Source: Ktedonobacter sp. SOSP1-85 (lineage in GTDB: Bacteria; Chloroflexota; Ktedonobacteria; Ktedonobacterales; Ktedonobacteraceae). Taken from it: a DNA stretch of 64,000 bases. Where the stretch lies: positions 620,001 through 684,000 of the forward strand of contig NZ_BNJI01000003.1 of NCBI RefSeq assembly GCF_016587415.1, in the 5' to 3' direction. Below are positions 50,803 through 59,972 of the stretch, in pieces; within the stretch, counting starts at the first letter, position 1; each line of letters starts with the position of its first letter. Made by a program: the position numbers and the translations under genes. The notes below the pieces were generated by a model, which had not been told where the DNA came from, ran no database searches, and worked only from the letters and a program-made list of their open reading frames with translations.

Positions 50803-53800
50803 ATGAGCATAGCCACTGCTGAAGAGCTACACATTGTCCACGCCCTACCTGGACGCATACGCCTTAATATCCCCTGGTGGAATGGGCGCAATCGTTTTGC
50901 GTTAGAAGAGCGGATACGCCAGTTACCCGGCATCCAGAAGGTACAGGCAAACGAGTTCACTCACAATGTGCTCATAGGTTATGATTCTCAAAAAACCAAC
51001 CAGCAAGCTATTCTCACCACATTAGAGACACTTGACCCCTCCTCTCTTGAGACAAAACAGGGGCAAAAAACTACTCACACTCCTCCCCCTATCCATCAGG
51101 AGAAAAATGCTAACCTGGTGCGAGCCTCTATTCCTGTACGTGGCCTGGAACGCGATCCAACCGTAGCCCAACGCGTGGTCGAGTCCCTGGAACGTCGCCA
51201 GAACGTCCATGCCCATATACGCTGGTCCACCGGCCATGTACTTGTCGAATTTACAGAACACGAACAAGAGCTGGATGATCTTGTCTCTATGGTGGCTGGA
51301 GTCGACCTCCCTGACCTGCCAGGGGAGGACCAGCCAACCCACCCCCTCGATCCAAGACCACTCGTGCAAAGTAGCATACGCACCATGGGAGCTACACTGG
51401 GCTTGGGGTTTCTTTCTATACGCCGCCTCCTTGGTATGACCGATCCGCTCCCTGGCGCAACAGAAGCCATTCAGATCGCGAGCATCATTGGCATCCTTCA
51501 GGGTATTCCTCCACTTCGACATGGCCTGCGCCGACTGGTGGGGAAAGCCACAAGCGATCTGCTATTTAATGTGCCGGGAATTATTACGCTCACGCTGGGA
51601 GGAAGCTTGCTTGGCCTGCTCACCATCGGTGGCGAGTCTCTCCGTCTGCTGACCGAGGTGCGAGCACGCCGCGCCTCCTGGCAGCGTTACGAGGAACAGG
51701 AAGCCAATGAACCTCATCTGCGCCCCGGAACTGTTCTACACCTGGAAAGTGGGAGGAAAGTTCCCATGGGCGCCCGCGTCCTGGAGGGTGCTGGCACAAG
51801 CATCACCCGCGAAGGAGTACCTGTGGCGGTTACGCCAGGCCTGGAACTTCCCGCTGGCTACCAACTCTACGGTGGGCCATTTACCGTTCAGCTACAAACG
51901 CAGCCTTCTTTCACGGGTTTCACTACCACACCGCGCCCAGCTCCAGTCGCGCCCACCCTCTATGATCGCTATATCCAGCTCCTCAGCCCACTCTCGCTGC
52001 TCTACGCCGCTGGCACAGCCCTGTTAACACGCTCATTCACCCAGACCCTCGCCTCGCTGATCCTTGTGAATCCCCGACCAGCCATGATCGGCGCCGAAAG
52101 CTCGGACCTGGGGGCTTCGATGTACGCGCTCAAGGCAGGGGCCATCGTCGTTGGCACGCGTAAGGATCGTGTGATTCGCCAACCCCAGGTCGTACTTCTC
52201 GATGGCGCACGACTCCTCCTGGAGGGTCTAGAAATGGTCGATGCCCTCTCGTTATCGCCACAGATCGAGACAAACGAGCTGCTAGAACTGGCCACAAATA
52301 TTTCGACGGCCGCTGGTTCCCCCTGGGGACCCATCTTCAAGACGCGTGGTCCTCTCCATATTTCGCTGGCTCATTTTGACGGTAAAAGCATTCGTGCCAT
52401 CACCGAGGAGAAACATTATATCCTCGGTCCCCTGGAAGACGCTGACTCGTCTCTCTCGCCATCCTTTCTCCAACGCCATCGCGACTGCCTCCTTCTCTCA
52501 CTGCGACGCTCAACCTCGCCGCAAGTCCCTGAAGAGGCCCTTGGCGTGCTGGCCATACGCCCTCGCCTCGCTCCTGATGTTCCTCGCCTGGTACAAACAT
52601 GTCAAAGACTGGACATAGAATTGCACATTCTTACCAGCGAAAACCAGGAGACGACTCAGGTTTTGGCGCGGCGTGCTGACATCTCACTGCTACAAAGCGA
52701 CGATGTGCCCGCTCTCATTCAGAAGCAGCAGCAATCTGGCAAACGCGTCGCTTATGTTTCAGATCACGCGGGCGCAGCGGCGGCTTTCGCAGCCTGTGAC
52801 CTAGCCATTGGTTTGCTCAATGGCGAGAAACGACTGCCGGCGCGGGCGGACCTCCTCGCGCCTGACCTCTTTGCCCTGACGGCTATTATCATCGCAGGTA
52901 AGAAGCGTGAGAGCGCTACGCGTGATTCAATCCTGCTCTCGCTTCTTTCGAATATCGCGGGCCTGATCTGGGGTTGGCGTGGTGCACCCGGAATAGCTCT
53001 GGCCTCGCGCGTCCTCTACCTGGCTGCGCTGGGCGCTCTAGCCGATAGCTGGCTACACCTGCGTGGTCAGAGGCGTCCTGCCTCCTCGCTCTCTCAACTG
53101 GCTGATCCCCATCCCGAGCGCTGGGGCCAGATGAGCAGCGAGCGCGTATTGCAGAACTTGCATAGCCGTATAACGGGACTTTCAAGCCAGGAGTCGAAAC
53201 AGCGTTTGCATCAAGCACGACCTCATGCCCAACGGAATCGCATGCTCCTGGCTTTGCTTGAACAGCTTCGCTCCCCGCTCAATACTATTCTCGCCGGTGG
53301 CGCGATACTCTCGCTCATCTTTGGTGCCAGTGCCGATGTCGGCATTATCGCTACAACCATTCTTATCAACATGGCTGTGAGCGCCTGGCAGGAGCAGAAG
53401 GCCAATAAAATAGCCAAGACGTTGCAACGCCTGGGCAGCACCACCGCTCATGTCCTACGCGACAACCACATCATTTGTGTCTCTGCCAACGATGTCGTAC
53501 CCGGAGATATCCTCTTCCTTTCACCAGGAGAGCGTGTCGCGGCGGATGCTCGCCTGATCGAGGCCCAGGGGCTGGAGGTTGACGAAGCCTCCCTTACAGG
53601 TGAATCGCTTCCCGTTGCAAAAGACCCGTCCGAGGGAAGCGATAACACGCATATCGTGCTGGCGGGTAGCGACGTGACGACAGGCACGGGCAAAGCCGTC
53701 GTGGTCGCGGTCGGCAACCAGACACGCATCGGAGCTACAGCCGCCGCTCTGGAAACCGCCGAGACAGAACAGAGTCCGCTCGGCTCCAGGCTAGCGCGCA

Positions 53801-55674
53801 TGCTGCGCGTCCTGATCCCCGTTTCTCTCCTGGGTGGTGGCGTTGTCATTGTCACCGGCCTCCTTCAGGGACGCGCGCTGGATACTCTGCTAGCAACAGG
53901 GGCATCGATTGCCCTGGCCAGTGTTCCCGAAGGGTTACCGCTGCTCACGAAAGTTGGAGAGGCGGGAGTAGCACGCCGCCTGGCGACTCATGATGCACTT
54001 GTACGCCGCCTCTCGGCGGTTGAGGCGCTGGGTCGCGTCGATGTGGCCTGCACAGATAAGACTGGAACCTTGACCCGAGGCCATCTGGAGTTAAGCCTCG
54101 TTGCAGACGCCGAAAGAGAGGCGCACCTTCCGGCTCGACTTACCAAATCCCTACACCATGTGCTTATAACAGCAGCCCTGGCCAGTCCGCATCCAAACGC
54201 GCCCGAGGCCAGTGCGCATCCAACTGATGATGCGATTATCCAGGGCGCAATCCACCTGGGCCTGGCTGAAGAGATCTGCGTCCCCCACGAGGACGAGGTC
54301 GCCTTCGATCCCACACGCGCCTTTCACGCGACCCTGGCCTCTCACAGGCTAAATCTCAAAGGAGCGCCCGAGGTGCTTCTCGCTCGCTGTAACTGGCTCT
54401 ACCTAAAGGGGAAGAAGCGCGCTTTGGATGAAGCCCAGCGCAGCGCTCTTTTGAACAAAGCACAGGAACTGGCCCGGCGTGGCCTGCGCATTCTCATGGT
54501 CGCCGAGGGAGCAGCAACAACAAACATTGTTGATGACCCACAGGATCTCACCTTCCTGGGCTTTATTGCCATCAGCGATCCTCTACGCTCGACCGTACGC
54601 ACTGCTGTCGAACGCTGCCAGGAGGCGGGCGTACGTGTCATGATGATCACAGGCGACCACCCAGAGACCGCCCGCGCCATCGCCAGGGAGGCTGGCCTCC
54701 TGGACGGCCAGGAACTCCTCATAGGAGCAGACATTACCAACCTGGACGAGGAAGAGTTGGCCACGCGCCTCGAACATACCTCCATCATCGCCAGGGCCAC
54801 CCCTTTACACAAACTACGCATCGTCGAATGCTTGCGTGCCAGGGGTCATACCGTGGCCATGACTGGCGATGGCGTAAATGATGCTCCGGCTCTGCGCTTC
54901 GCCGATATTGGTATCGCTATGGGGCATACAGGAACTGAGGTCGCACGCCAGACAGCCGATGTCGTCATTATGAACGATGAAATCTCTACACTCGTCGAGT
55001 CCTTAATCGAGGGGCGCAGCTTCTGGCGCAATATTCGGCGTTCGCTTGGTCTTCTGCTGGGTGGAAATCTGGGCGAGCTAGCGCTGATAGTAGGCACCAG
55101 CTTACTTGGGTTAGAACTACCACTCACACCCCGCCAGATCCTCGCTATGAACGCCATTACTGATATCCTGCCCGCGCTGGCCGTCACACTCCAAAAGCCA
55201 GAGCACCGCCACCTGGCAACCCTTAAACGCGAGGGCACCGCCGCGCTTGACCGACCTCTGCGCGACGATATTCTTCGGCGCGCACTTATCAGCGCCTTGC
55301 CCGCGCTGGGCGCGTACCTGTTGACGCTTCCCTCGGATCTCGCTCAGGCTCGCACCATTGCCTTCGCTAGTATCGTCGCTACCCAGCTTGCCCAGACCCT
55401 CGACATCGGGCGCGCCGAAGGCACTCTGACTCGTCCTGTCCTGACCGCTGTCGTCGGCTCAAGCGCTGTGCTTATTGCTGCTCTAACGCTCCCCTTACTG
55501 CGTGACCTGCTCCAGTTTGTCACACCCACTCCCATCGGCTGGGCTATCCTGGGTGCCAGCGCGCTCCTCGCCTTCGCGCTAAATCGCCTCTTTGAGCTTC
55601 TGCGCAACGACCAGGTGAAGCTTCCCTCCGGCATACCACACGTTGACACGCAGCAAAACGTGGCGCTGGCCTGA
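50803..55674 (+). CDS. Giant CtpI-type cation-transporting P-type ATPase
   Basis: A 1,623-residue P-type ATPase of the mycobacterial CtpI/CtpH kind. N-terminus: two HMA-like domains without Cys pairs (IVHALPGRIRLNIPW; VVESLERRQNVHAHIRW). Residues about 210-760: a degenerate, catalytically empty ATPase-like half. Residues about 790-1600: a full P-type core with ASLTGES (about 930), phosphorylated Asp1085 in DKTGTLTRG, TGDHPETARAIA and TGDGVNDAPALRFADIG (about 1355), and C-terminal membrane helices. It pumps a cation, possibly Ca/Mg-like from its core type, but the ion is not shown. GGGAAG precedes ATG 50803. Confidence 0.88.
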   Translation: MSIATAEELHIVHALPGRIRLNIPWWNGRNRFALEERIRQLPGIQKVQANEFTHNVLIGYDSQKTNQQAILTTLETLDPSSLETKQGQKTTHTPPPIHQEKNANLVRASIPVRGLERDPTVAQRVVESLERRQNVHAHIRWSTGHVLVEFTEHEQELDDLVSMVAGVDLPDLPGEDQPTHPLDPRPLVQSSIRTMGATLGLGFLSIRRLLGMTDPLPGATEAIQIASIIGILQGIPPLRHGLRRLVGKATSDLLFNVPGIITLTLGGSLLGLLTIGGESLRLLTEVRARRASWQRYEEQEANEPHLRPGTVLHLESGRKVPMGARVLEGAGTSITREGVPVAVTPGLELPAGYQLYGGPFTVQLQTQPSFTGFTTTPRPAPVAPTLYDRYIQLLSPLSLLYAAGTALLTRSFTQTLASLILVNPRPAMIGAESSDLGASMYALKAGAIVVGTRKDRVIRQPQVVLLDGARLLLEGLEMVDALSLSPQIETNELLELATNISTAAGSPWGPIFKTRGPLHISLAHFDGKSIRAITEEKHYILGPLEDADSSLSPSFLQRHRDCLLLSLRRSTSPQVPEEALGVLAIRPRLAPDVPRLVQTCQRLDIELHILTSENQETTQVLARRADISLLQSDDVPALIQKQQQSGKRVAYVSDHAGAAAAFAACDLAIGLLNGEKRLPARADLLAPDLFALTAIIIAGKKRESATRDSILLSLLSNIAGLIWGWRGAPGIALASRVLYLAALGALADSWLHLRGQRRPASSLSQLADPHPERWGQMSSERVLQNLHSRITGLSSQESKQRLHQARPHAQRNRMLLALLEQLRSPLNTILAGGAILSLIFGASADVGIIATTILINMAVSAWQEQKANKIAKTLQRLGSTTAHVLRDNHIICVSANDVVPGDILFLSPGERVAADARLIEAQGLEVDEASLTGESLPVAKDPSEGSDNTHIVLAGSDVTTGTGKAVVVAVGNQTRIGATAAALETAETEQSPLGSRLARMLRVLIPVSLLGGGVVIVTGLLQGRALDTLLATGASIALASVPEGLPLLTKVGEAGVARRLATHDALVRRLSAVEALGRVDVACTDKTGTLTRGHLELSLVADAEREAHLPARLTKSLHHVLITAALASPHPNAPEASAHPTDDAIIQGAIHLGLAEEICVPHEDEVAFDPTRAFHATLASHRLNLKGAPEVLLARCNWLYLKGKKRALDEAQRSALLNKAQELARRGLRILMVAEGAATTNIVDDPQDLTFLGFIAISDPLRSTVRTAVERCQEAGVRVMMITGDHPETARAIAREAGLLDGQELLIGADITNLDEEELATRLEHTSIIARATPLHKLRIVECLRARGHTVAMTGDGVNDAPALRFADIGIAMGHTGTEVARQTADVVIMNDEISTLVESLIEGRSFWRNIRRSLGLLLGGNLGELALIVGTSLLGLELPLTPRQILAMNAITDILPALAVTLQKPEHRHLATLKREGTAALDRPLRDDILRRALISALPALGAYLLTLPSDLAQARTIAFASIVATQLAQTLDIGRAEGTLTRPVLTAVVGSSAVLIAALTLPLLRDLLQFVTPTPIGWAILGASALLAFALNRLFELLRNDQVKLPSGIPHVDTQQNVALA

Positions 55675-55865
55675 AAAAACGCTATACTGGTACTGTTCGC
55701 CAACCGCCAAATGCCCCACATAATTTTGAGGCCGTAGCAGAGCACGCTATAAATCACCAAACATCCGTTTATTTTTCCGTAAGCTTCTTTGAGAGAGGCA
55801 GACCTGGCAGCTTGCCATCTCTCAATGTATTCACCATATCCATCTTATTTCGTAGGAGGTTCTTT

Positions 55866-56822
55866 ATGCAGACGCGCCACGAGTCGCGCTTCTCTCTCTA
55901 CCGTGCTCTTAGCTCATCCCTCTGGCGCTATACGGCTGTATTTCTGCTACTGCTGCTCAGCATCGCCACTGGCTTCCTCATCTACTCAAGCGCGCACGCG
56001 CAACACACTACACAACCTATCTCTCGCCGTGTAGTACACCAGCGCTCTGGAGCTAATCTCCCCATGCCTGATCACGTCGTGGTCGTTGTTGAGGAGAACC
56101 ATAGCTACTCTCAGATCATTGGTAATGAGGACGCGCCTTATATCAATGCCCTGGCCGCGCATGGCGCCTCCCTCACCAATATGCATGGCATCACGCATCC
56201 CAGCCAGCCAAACTACCTGGCGCTTTTCGCAGGCTCGAGCTTCAATCTCTCCAGCGATGACTGCCCTCAGAGCTTCCAGAGCGCGAACCTGGGCCAGGAA
56301 CTACTACAGGCGGGGCACAGCTTCAGCGGCTACTCCGAGGATATGCCCCATACTGGCTTTAGCGATTGCTACGCTCCCTGGTGGTTCTTCCAGATGTACG
56401 CGCGCAAGCATAATCCCTGGAGCGACTTTAGCAATGTGCCTACCAGCGCCAATCAGCCTTTCTCCAGCTTTCCCAGCGATTACAATTCGCTGCCAACCGT
56501 CTCCTTCGTGATTCCCAATCAGAACAACGATATGCATTCCGCTTCAGTTGAGCAGGCCGACAACTGGCTGAAGCAGCACTTCGATAGCTATGCCCAGTGG
56601 GCGCAAAAGCATAATAGCCTGCTAATCGTCACCTGGGATGAGGATAATGATACCTCGGTCAATCAGATTCCAACCCTCTTCGTTGGCCCCATGGTCAAGG
56701 CTGGACACTATGGCGAGAATCTTAACCACTATAATACCCTGCGCACGCTCGAAGACATGTATGACCTGCCCTATGCCAACAATAGCGCGCACGCCCAACC
56801 CATCAGCGATACCTGGCGCTAG
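55866..56822 (+). CDS. Secreted phosphoesterase (acid phosphatase/phospholipase C-like)
   Basis: A 318-residue exported protein: basic N-terminus, signal or anchor helix (TAVFLLLLLSIATGFLIY), then an alkaline-phosphatase-superfamily domain: VVVVEENHSYSQIIG (metal/Glu-Asn motif), THPSQPNYLALFAGSS (nucleophile Ser/Thr region), and IVTWDEDND with GHYGENLNHYNTL (metal ligands). Related to AcpA/phosphoesterase family enzymes that free phosphate from organic esters. AGGAGG precedes ATG 55866. Followed by an intrinsic terminator. Confidence 0.88.
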   Translation: MQTRHESRFSLYRALSSSLWRYTAVFLLLLLSIATGFLIYSSAHAQHTTQPISRRVVHQRSGANLPMPDHVVVVVEENHSYSQIIGNEDAPYINALAAHGASLTNMHGITHPSQPNYLALFAGSSFNLSSDDCPQSFQSANLGQELLQAGHSFSGYSEDMPHTGFSDCYAPWWFFQMYARKHNPWSDFSNVPTSANQPFSSFPSDYNSLPTVSFVIPNQNNDMHSASVEQADNWLKQHFDSYAQWAQKHNSLLIVTWDEDNDTSVNQIPTLFVGPMVKAGHYGENLNHYNTLRTLEDMYDLPYANNSAHAQPISDTWR

Positions 56823-56837
56823 CCTTGTGTGAGATAC

Positions 56838-56880
56838 AAAAAGCACCGCCCCGCTGTTTATGACAGGGTCGGTGCTTTTT
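56838..56880 (+). terminator. Intrinsic terminator
   Basis: AAAAAGCACCG / CGGTGCTTTTT stem (56838-56848 and 56870-56880), a classical hairpin with a T-tract, bidirectional. One of the few ordinary terminators in the window. Confidence 0.88.
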
Positions 56881-56895
56881 GGGTATAAGACTACC

Positions 56896-57429
56896 TTACA
56901 TTGTTCTGTTCTGGCGCTGAGTTGTGCTACCTTTTGCTGCGGCGCTGTCACCATGGAAAAGGTAATTGGAAGAGTTGGGATCCAGGGCGCCCGCAGGGGC
57001 ATCTTGCACCATCCGCGCGAAATGATCCAGGTCATGCTGGAGGGCATTATCAAAGCGACTACCCACGCCCAGTTTCTCGCCAGCATCGCCAAGGGGACCG
57101 GCAGGCGGATTATAGTTCAGGAAGACATCGACCCTGGTCTGGTTACTGCCGGTTGGCTCAAACGTCACCTTGCCAAAGTTCTCCAGGCCATTGGTTGAGC
57201 GCCAGCCAATCTGCTGATTCTCAATCCAGTTCTCATTGGTGGCATCCCACTCGTGGCGCCCGGCGACATCCGCCACCCAGTGACTATTCTGGTTGTCGTA
57301 GTAGGTGACTTCTTTCATAAAGCTCATAAACTTCGGGAAGTCGTTAAAGTGAGAGAACAAGGCATACACCTGGTTCACAGGCGCATTTACAACTACAGAA
57401 GCATGATGTTCCGCATAGTTCTTAGCCAT
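56896..57429 (-). CDS. SRPBCC family (cyclase/dehydrase-like) protein
   Basis: A 177-residue START-like protein: ASVVVNAPVNQVYALFSHFN, FMSFMKEVTYYD, then WDATNENWIENQQIGWRST and GKVTFEPTGSNQTRVDVFLN. Members bind hydrophobic ligands; in stress-adapted soil bacteria this subgroup is often annotated 'cyclase/dehydrase'. The last 40 residues are Gln/Arg-rich and not part of the fold. AAGGAG precedes the ATG. Monocistronic. Confidence 0.85.
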   Translation of the reverse strand: MAKNYAEHHASVVVNAPVNQVYALFSHFNDFPKFMSFMKEVTYYDNQNSHWVADVAGRHEWDATNENWIENQQIGWRSTNGLENFGKVTFEPTGSNQTRVDVFLNYNPPAGPLGDAGEKLGVGSRFDNALQHDLDHFARMVQDAPAGALDPNSSNYLFHGDSAAAKGSTTQRQNRTM

Positions 57430-57613
57430 TTACTTACTCCTTTGACTATAACGAAGGTAAGATCCTTGATGGCCACCCTCCGGCACCTCCCTTTTCCCCC
57501 TTCCATCAAATTCGGGTGGTTTTTCCTTCCGTACACTACACTGATTTACTCCACACTTCGTTACATCGTTTAACTCACCTCTAGCAATTTATCATGCTAT
57601 TCATCCCCTTCCC

Positions 57614-57670
57614 TTAATACATACAATGAGGCGGCCGGACAAAGCCCGGCCGCCTCATTGTATGTATTAA
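57614..57670. terminator. Palindromic terminator, 25-bp arms
   Basis: Perfect arms 57614-57638 and 57646-57670, after the oligopeptide-binding protein gene. Region 57430-57613 holds no gene. Confidence 0.72.
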
Positions 57671-57682
57671 TTCTACGCACGC

Positions 57683-59434
57683 TTACTCGTATTTGCTGGT
57701 GCTCGCACAGGTCGAGTCGCCTGTCTTGTAGATGTTGGCCCAGTCAGCCGGAGGGGTGATCTGCTGCGCGTTATCTACAACGCCATGGACACACGACTTG
57801 AGCGCATAGGTCGCGGTGCGCTGGTCGATGGGTACCCAGGCGGCATCGTCAATCATTTGCTGCTCAACTTTGTTGTACTGTGAGATGCGCTCGGCAGTAT
57901 TCTGGTTGGCATCAGCCTTAAGCATAAGATCCTGGATCTGCTGCTGTGTGCTAACATCCTTCGATTGACCCATACCGTAGTTGGTCTGGTTATAGCTCGA
58001 ACCCTTACCAAACAGAAGCGTGGTCCAGTCCTCGGGATCGGGATAGTCCGCGATCCAGTCGATGACCCACATCTGCAAGGATTTGACATTGCCCGTCGAG
58101 CTCGCGGTATCGTCCAGCAGTTTGTTCCATTCCTCGTCGTTAATGATCACATTCACGCCGAGATTGTCTTTCCACTGCTGCTGCAAGAACTGGTACTCGT
58201 TCTTGGTCGCCTGGTCGCCACGGGTGGCTACGGTGAGGGTGATCTGGGGGAAGTTCGCGCTAGTATAGCCCTCTTCCTGCATACCCTCCTGCAACAATTT
58301 CTTCGCCTGGGTCACATCACCCTTGGTCTCCTTAACGCCTGCAGGCCCCACCAGGTTCGCATTGTAACCAGGCATGCCGCTGGGGATGATATGGTTGGAG
58401 GCTATACGTGCGCCCTTCCAGATGCGCTGAGCGATCAGGTCTTTATCAATCGAGAGCGCAAACGCCTGGCGAATCTTCACGTTGTTGAAGGGCTTCACCA
58501 GGTAGTTCATGGTAAAGTAGTCGATGGTCAGCTCAGGAACCTGGCGGAACTGATTGTTGGCAAAGCCGCGTGCCTCATCCAGGTTGCTGGTCGGTACGGT
58601 CGCGTAGTCGACCTGGTTGGCCTTGTAGGCTTTGTAGGTCGTCTGGGGATCTTTGTAGAAGGGGAAGACCAGTTTCTTCAACTGTGGCTTGGCACCCCAA
58701 TAGTTCGCATTGGGTACGAAGCTAATATACTGACCCGAGAGGCGCTGGTCCAGCCTGAAGGGACCGGAGCAACCGCCCTCGCTCAGGTGCTTAAAGTAGT
58801 CGGTGTCGCCATACTTCTGCACCATGCTCTTCTCTACCACATAGGAGGTAGGATAGGTCAGGGCGTCCAGGAAATACTGCGCTTTCTGCGTGGTCACAAT
58901 CTTGACCGTCGTGGCATCGGGCGCGAAGAGGCTATCATTGATCAAGGTTGGAACCTTGCCCGTATTACGCTTATCCGAATCTTTGATCAGCGCCAGGTAG
59001 GCAGGGGCAACCGTTGATTTGAGTTCTGGCTTGAGCGCACGATCAATGCTAAAGACCACATCGTCTGAAGTCAGAGGCTTACCATCACTGAACTTCAGAC
59101 CGGGACGCAACTTAAAGGTCCAGGTCAGGCCATCCGCAGAGGTCGTCCAGGACTGCGCCAGCTCTCCATACACCTCAAGCTTATCGTTGAGCTGTACCAG
59201 GCCGGTAAACATCGTTTCGAGTGAATTGACCGAGGCTGAGTCGGTAGACAGGGCGGGATCAAGTGTTGCCACATCAGAGATACCGCTAAGAGGCTGCGCA
59301 TAAATTTGCTTGTTATCAGGCAATTTACTACCTGTGCTACTTCCTGAGTTGCTCCCACACGCCGAAATCAGCATGGAAAGCAAACAGAGAAGAGCAGGCA
59401 GAAAAGTTATGGCAATACGTCTGCCACGTTTCAT
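57683..59434 (-). CDS. Oligopeptide/nickel-type ABC substrate-binding lipoprotein
   Basis: A 583-residue family 5 solute-binding protein. A signal peptide ends in the lipobox LISACGSN, giving a lipid-anchored Cys. Family features: ATLDPALSTDSASVNSLETM near the N-terminus, WTFKLRPGLKFSDGKPLTSDDV, RQAFALSIDKDLIAQ, and MWVIDWIADYPDPEDW. It captures peptides or similar ligands for an ABC importer whose genes are not adjacent. AAGGAG eight bases before the ATG lies at the edge of repeat copy D. Confidence 0.92.
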   Translation of the reverse strand: MKRGRRIAITFLPALLCLLSMLISACGSNSGSSTGSKLPDNKQIYAQPLSGISDVATLDPALSTDSASVNSLETMFTGLVQLNDKLEVYGELAQSWTTSADGLTWTFKLRPGLKFSDGKPLTSDDVVFSIDRALKPELKSTVAPAYLALIKDSDKRNTGKVPTLINDSLFAPDATTVKIVTTQKAQYFLDALTYPTSYVVEKSMVQKYGDTDYFKHLSEGGCSGPFRLDQRLSGQYISFVPNANYWGAKPQLKKLVFPFYKDPQTTYKAYKANQVDYATVPTSNLDEARGFANNQFRQVPELTIDYFTMNYLVKPFNNVKIRQAFALSIDKDLIAQRIWKGARIASNHIIPSGMPGYNANLVGPAGVKETKGDVTQAKKLLQEGMQEEGYTSANFPQITLTVATRGDQATKNEYQFLQQQWKDNLGVNVIINDEEWNKLLDDTASSTGNVKSLQMWVIDWIADYPDPEDWTTLLFGKGSSYNQTNYGMGQSKDVSTQQQIQDLMLKADANQNTAERISQYNKVEQQMIDDAAWVPIDQRTATYALKSCVHGVVDNAQQITPPADWANIYKTGDSTCASTSKYE

Positions 59435-59443
59435 GCAAATACT

Positions 59444-59536
59444 CCTTACTTCCTATCGAAAACCTGAGCGCGCTTATCCCCGAATGGGGGAAGCGCTAGT
59501 CACGATAATGGCGTTGGTTTTCGTATAAGAATTTAC
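59444..59536 (+). repeat. Dispersed structured repeat, copy D
   Basis: Outer stem CGAAAACC/GGTTTTCG, P2 as in copies B and C with one change (TTATCCCC), P3 weakened (TCACGATAATGG), then TATAAGAATTTA. Opposite in sense to the solute-binding protein gene, whose ribosome site it touches. The weak P3 suggests decay or relaxed need. Confidence 0.75.
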
Positions 59537-59867
59537 TCTAGACTTGAACAGCGGGGTGTTCCAATACAATGTAGGCTCGAAAAATGCGTGAGGATAGCGG
59601 TCATTCGTGTTTAGATCTTTTCCTCTTGCTTAAAACCACAGGGGCGAAACCAAGTATGCTTCAGCAATCGCCCGGCAGACTAAATGTTTAGCCCTTTCGT
59701 GAAGTGATAGTTCTATCTTATGTGTATACTACGTATGCATATCTTAATAATCTCACACAATCTCGCACAATTTCTAATAATATTTATTTCGCTAGCACCA
59801 TATCTATCAAAAAAATAAAACATGAGTCGCTATAATAGTCTCACATTCACAAATTAAGATGCAATAA
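59537..59867. other. AT-rich intergenic region, no gene seen
   Basis: Lies upstream of the solute-binding protein gene (minus). A loose dyad GGGCGA/TCGCCC at 59651-59684, followed by CTAAATGTTTAG, could be a structured leader on the minus strand; I do not recognise it. The rest is AT-rich. Confidence 0.4.
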
Positions 59868-59916
59868 AACCGGGGTGAGCGAGAACATATAGCTTATGTT
59901 CTCGCTCACCCCGGTT
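59868..59916. terminator. Palindromic terminator, 22-bp arms
   Basis: Perfect arms 59868-59889 and 59895-59916, after the gene ending at 59973. Confidence 0.72.
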
Positions 59917-59972
59917 CAATCTGTACCGATTAATGGTACAAGCTGTTTATTGCTGAGTAGCCCACGCTGAGA

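Noticed and set aside
57965..59017. Open frame of 350 codons on the plus strand
   Set aside because: Antisense to the solute-binding lipoprotein gene, with no ribosome site and no family likeness.
59651..59700. GGGCGA/TCGCCC dyad as a c-di-GMP or other riboswitch
   Set aside because: Conserved core bases of known classes are missing; kept only as an unexplained dyad.
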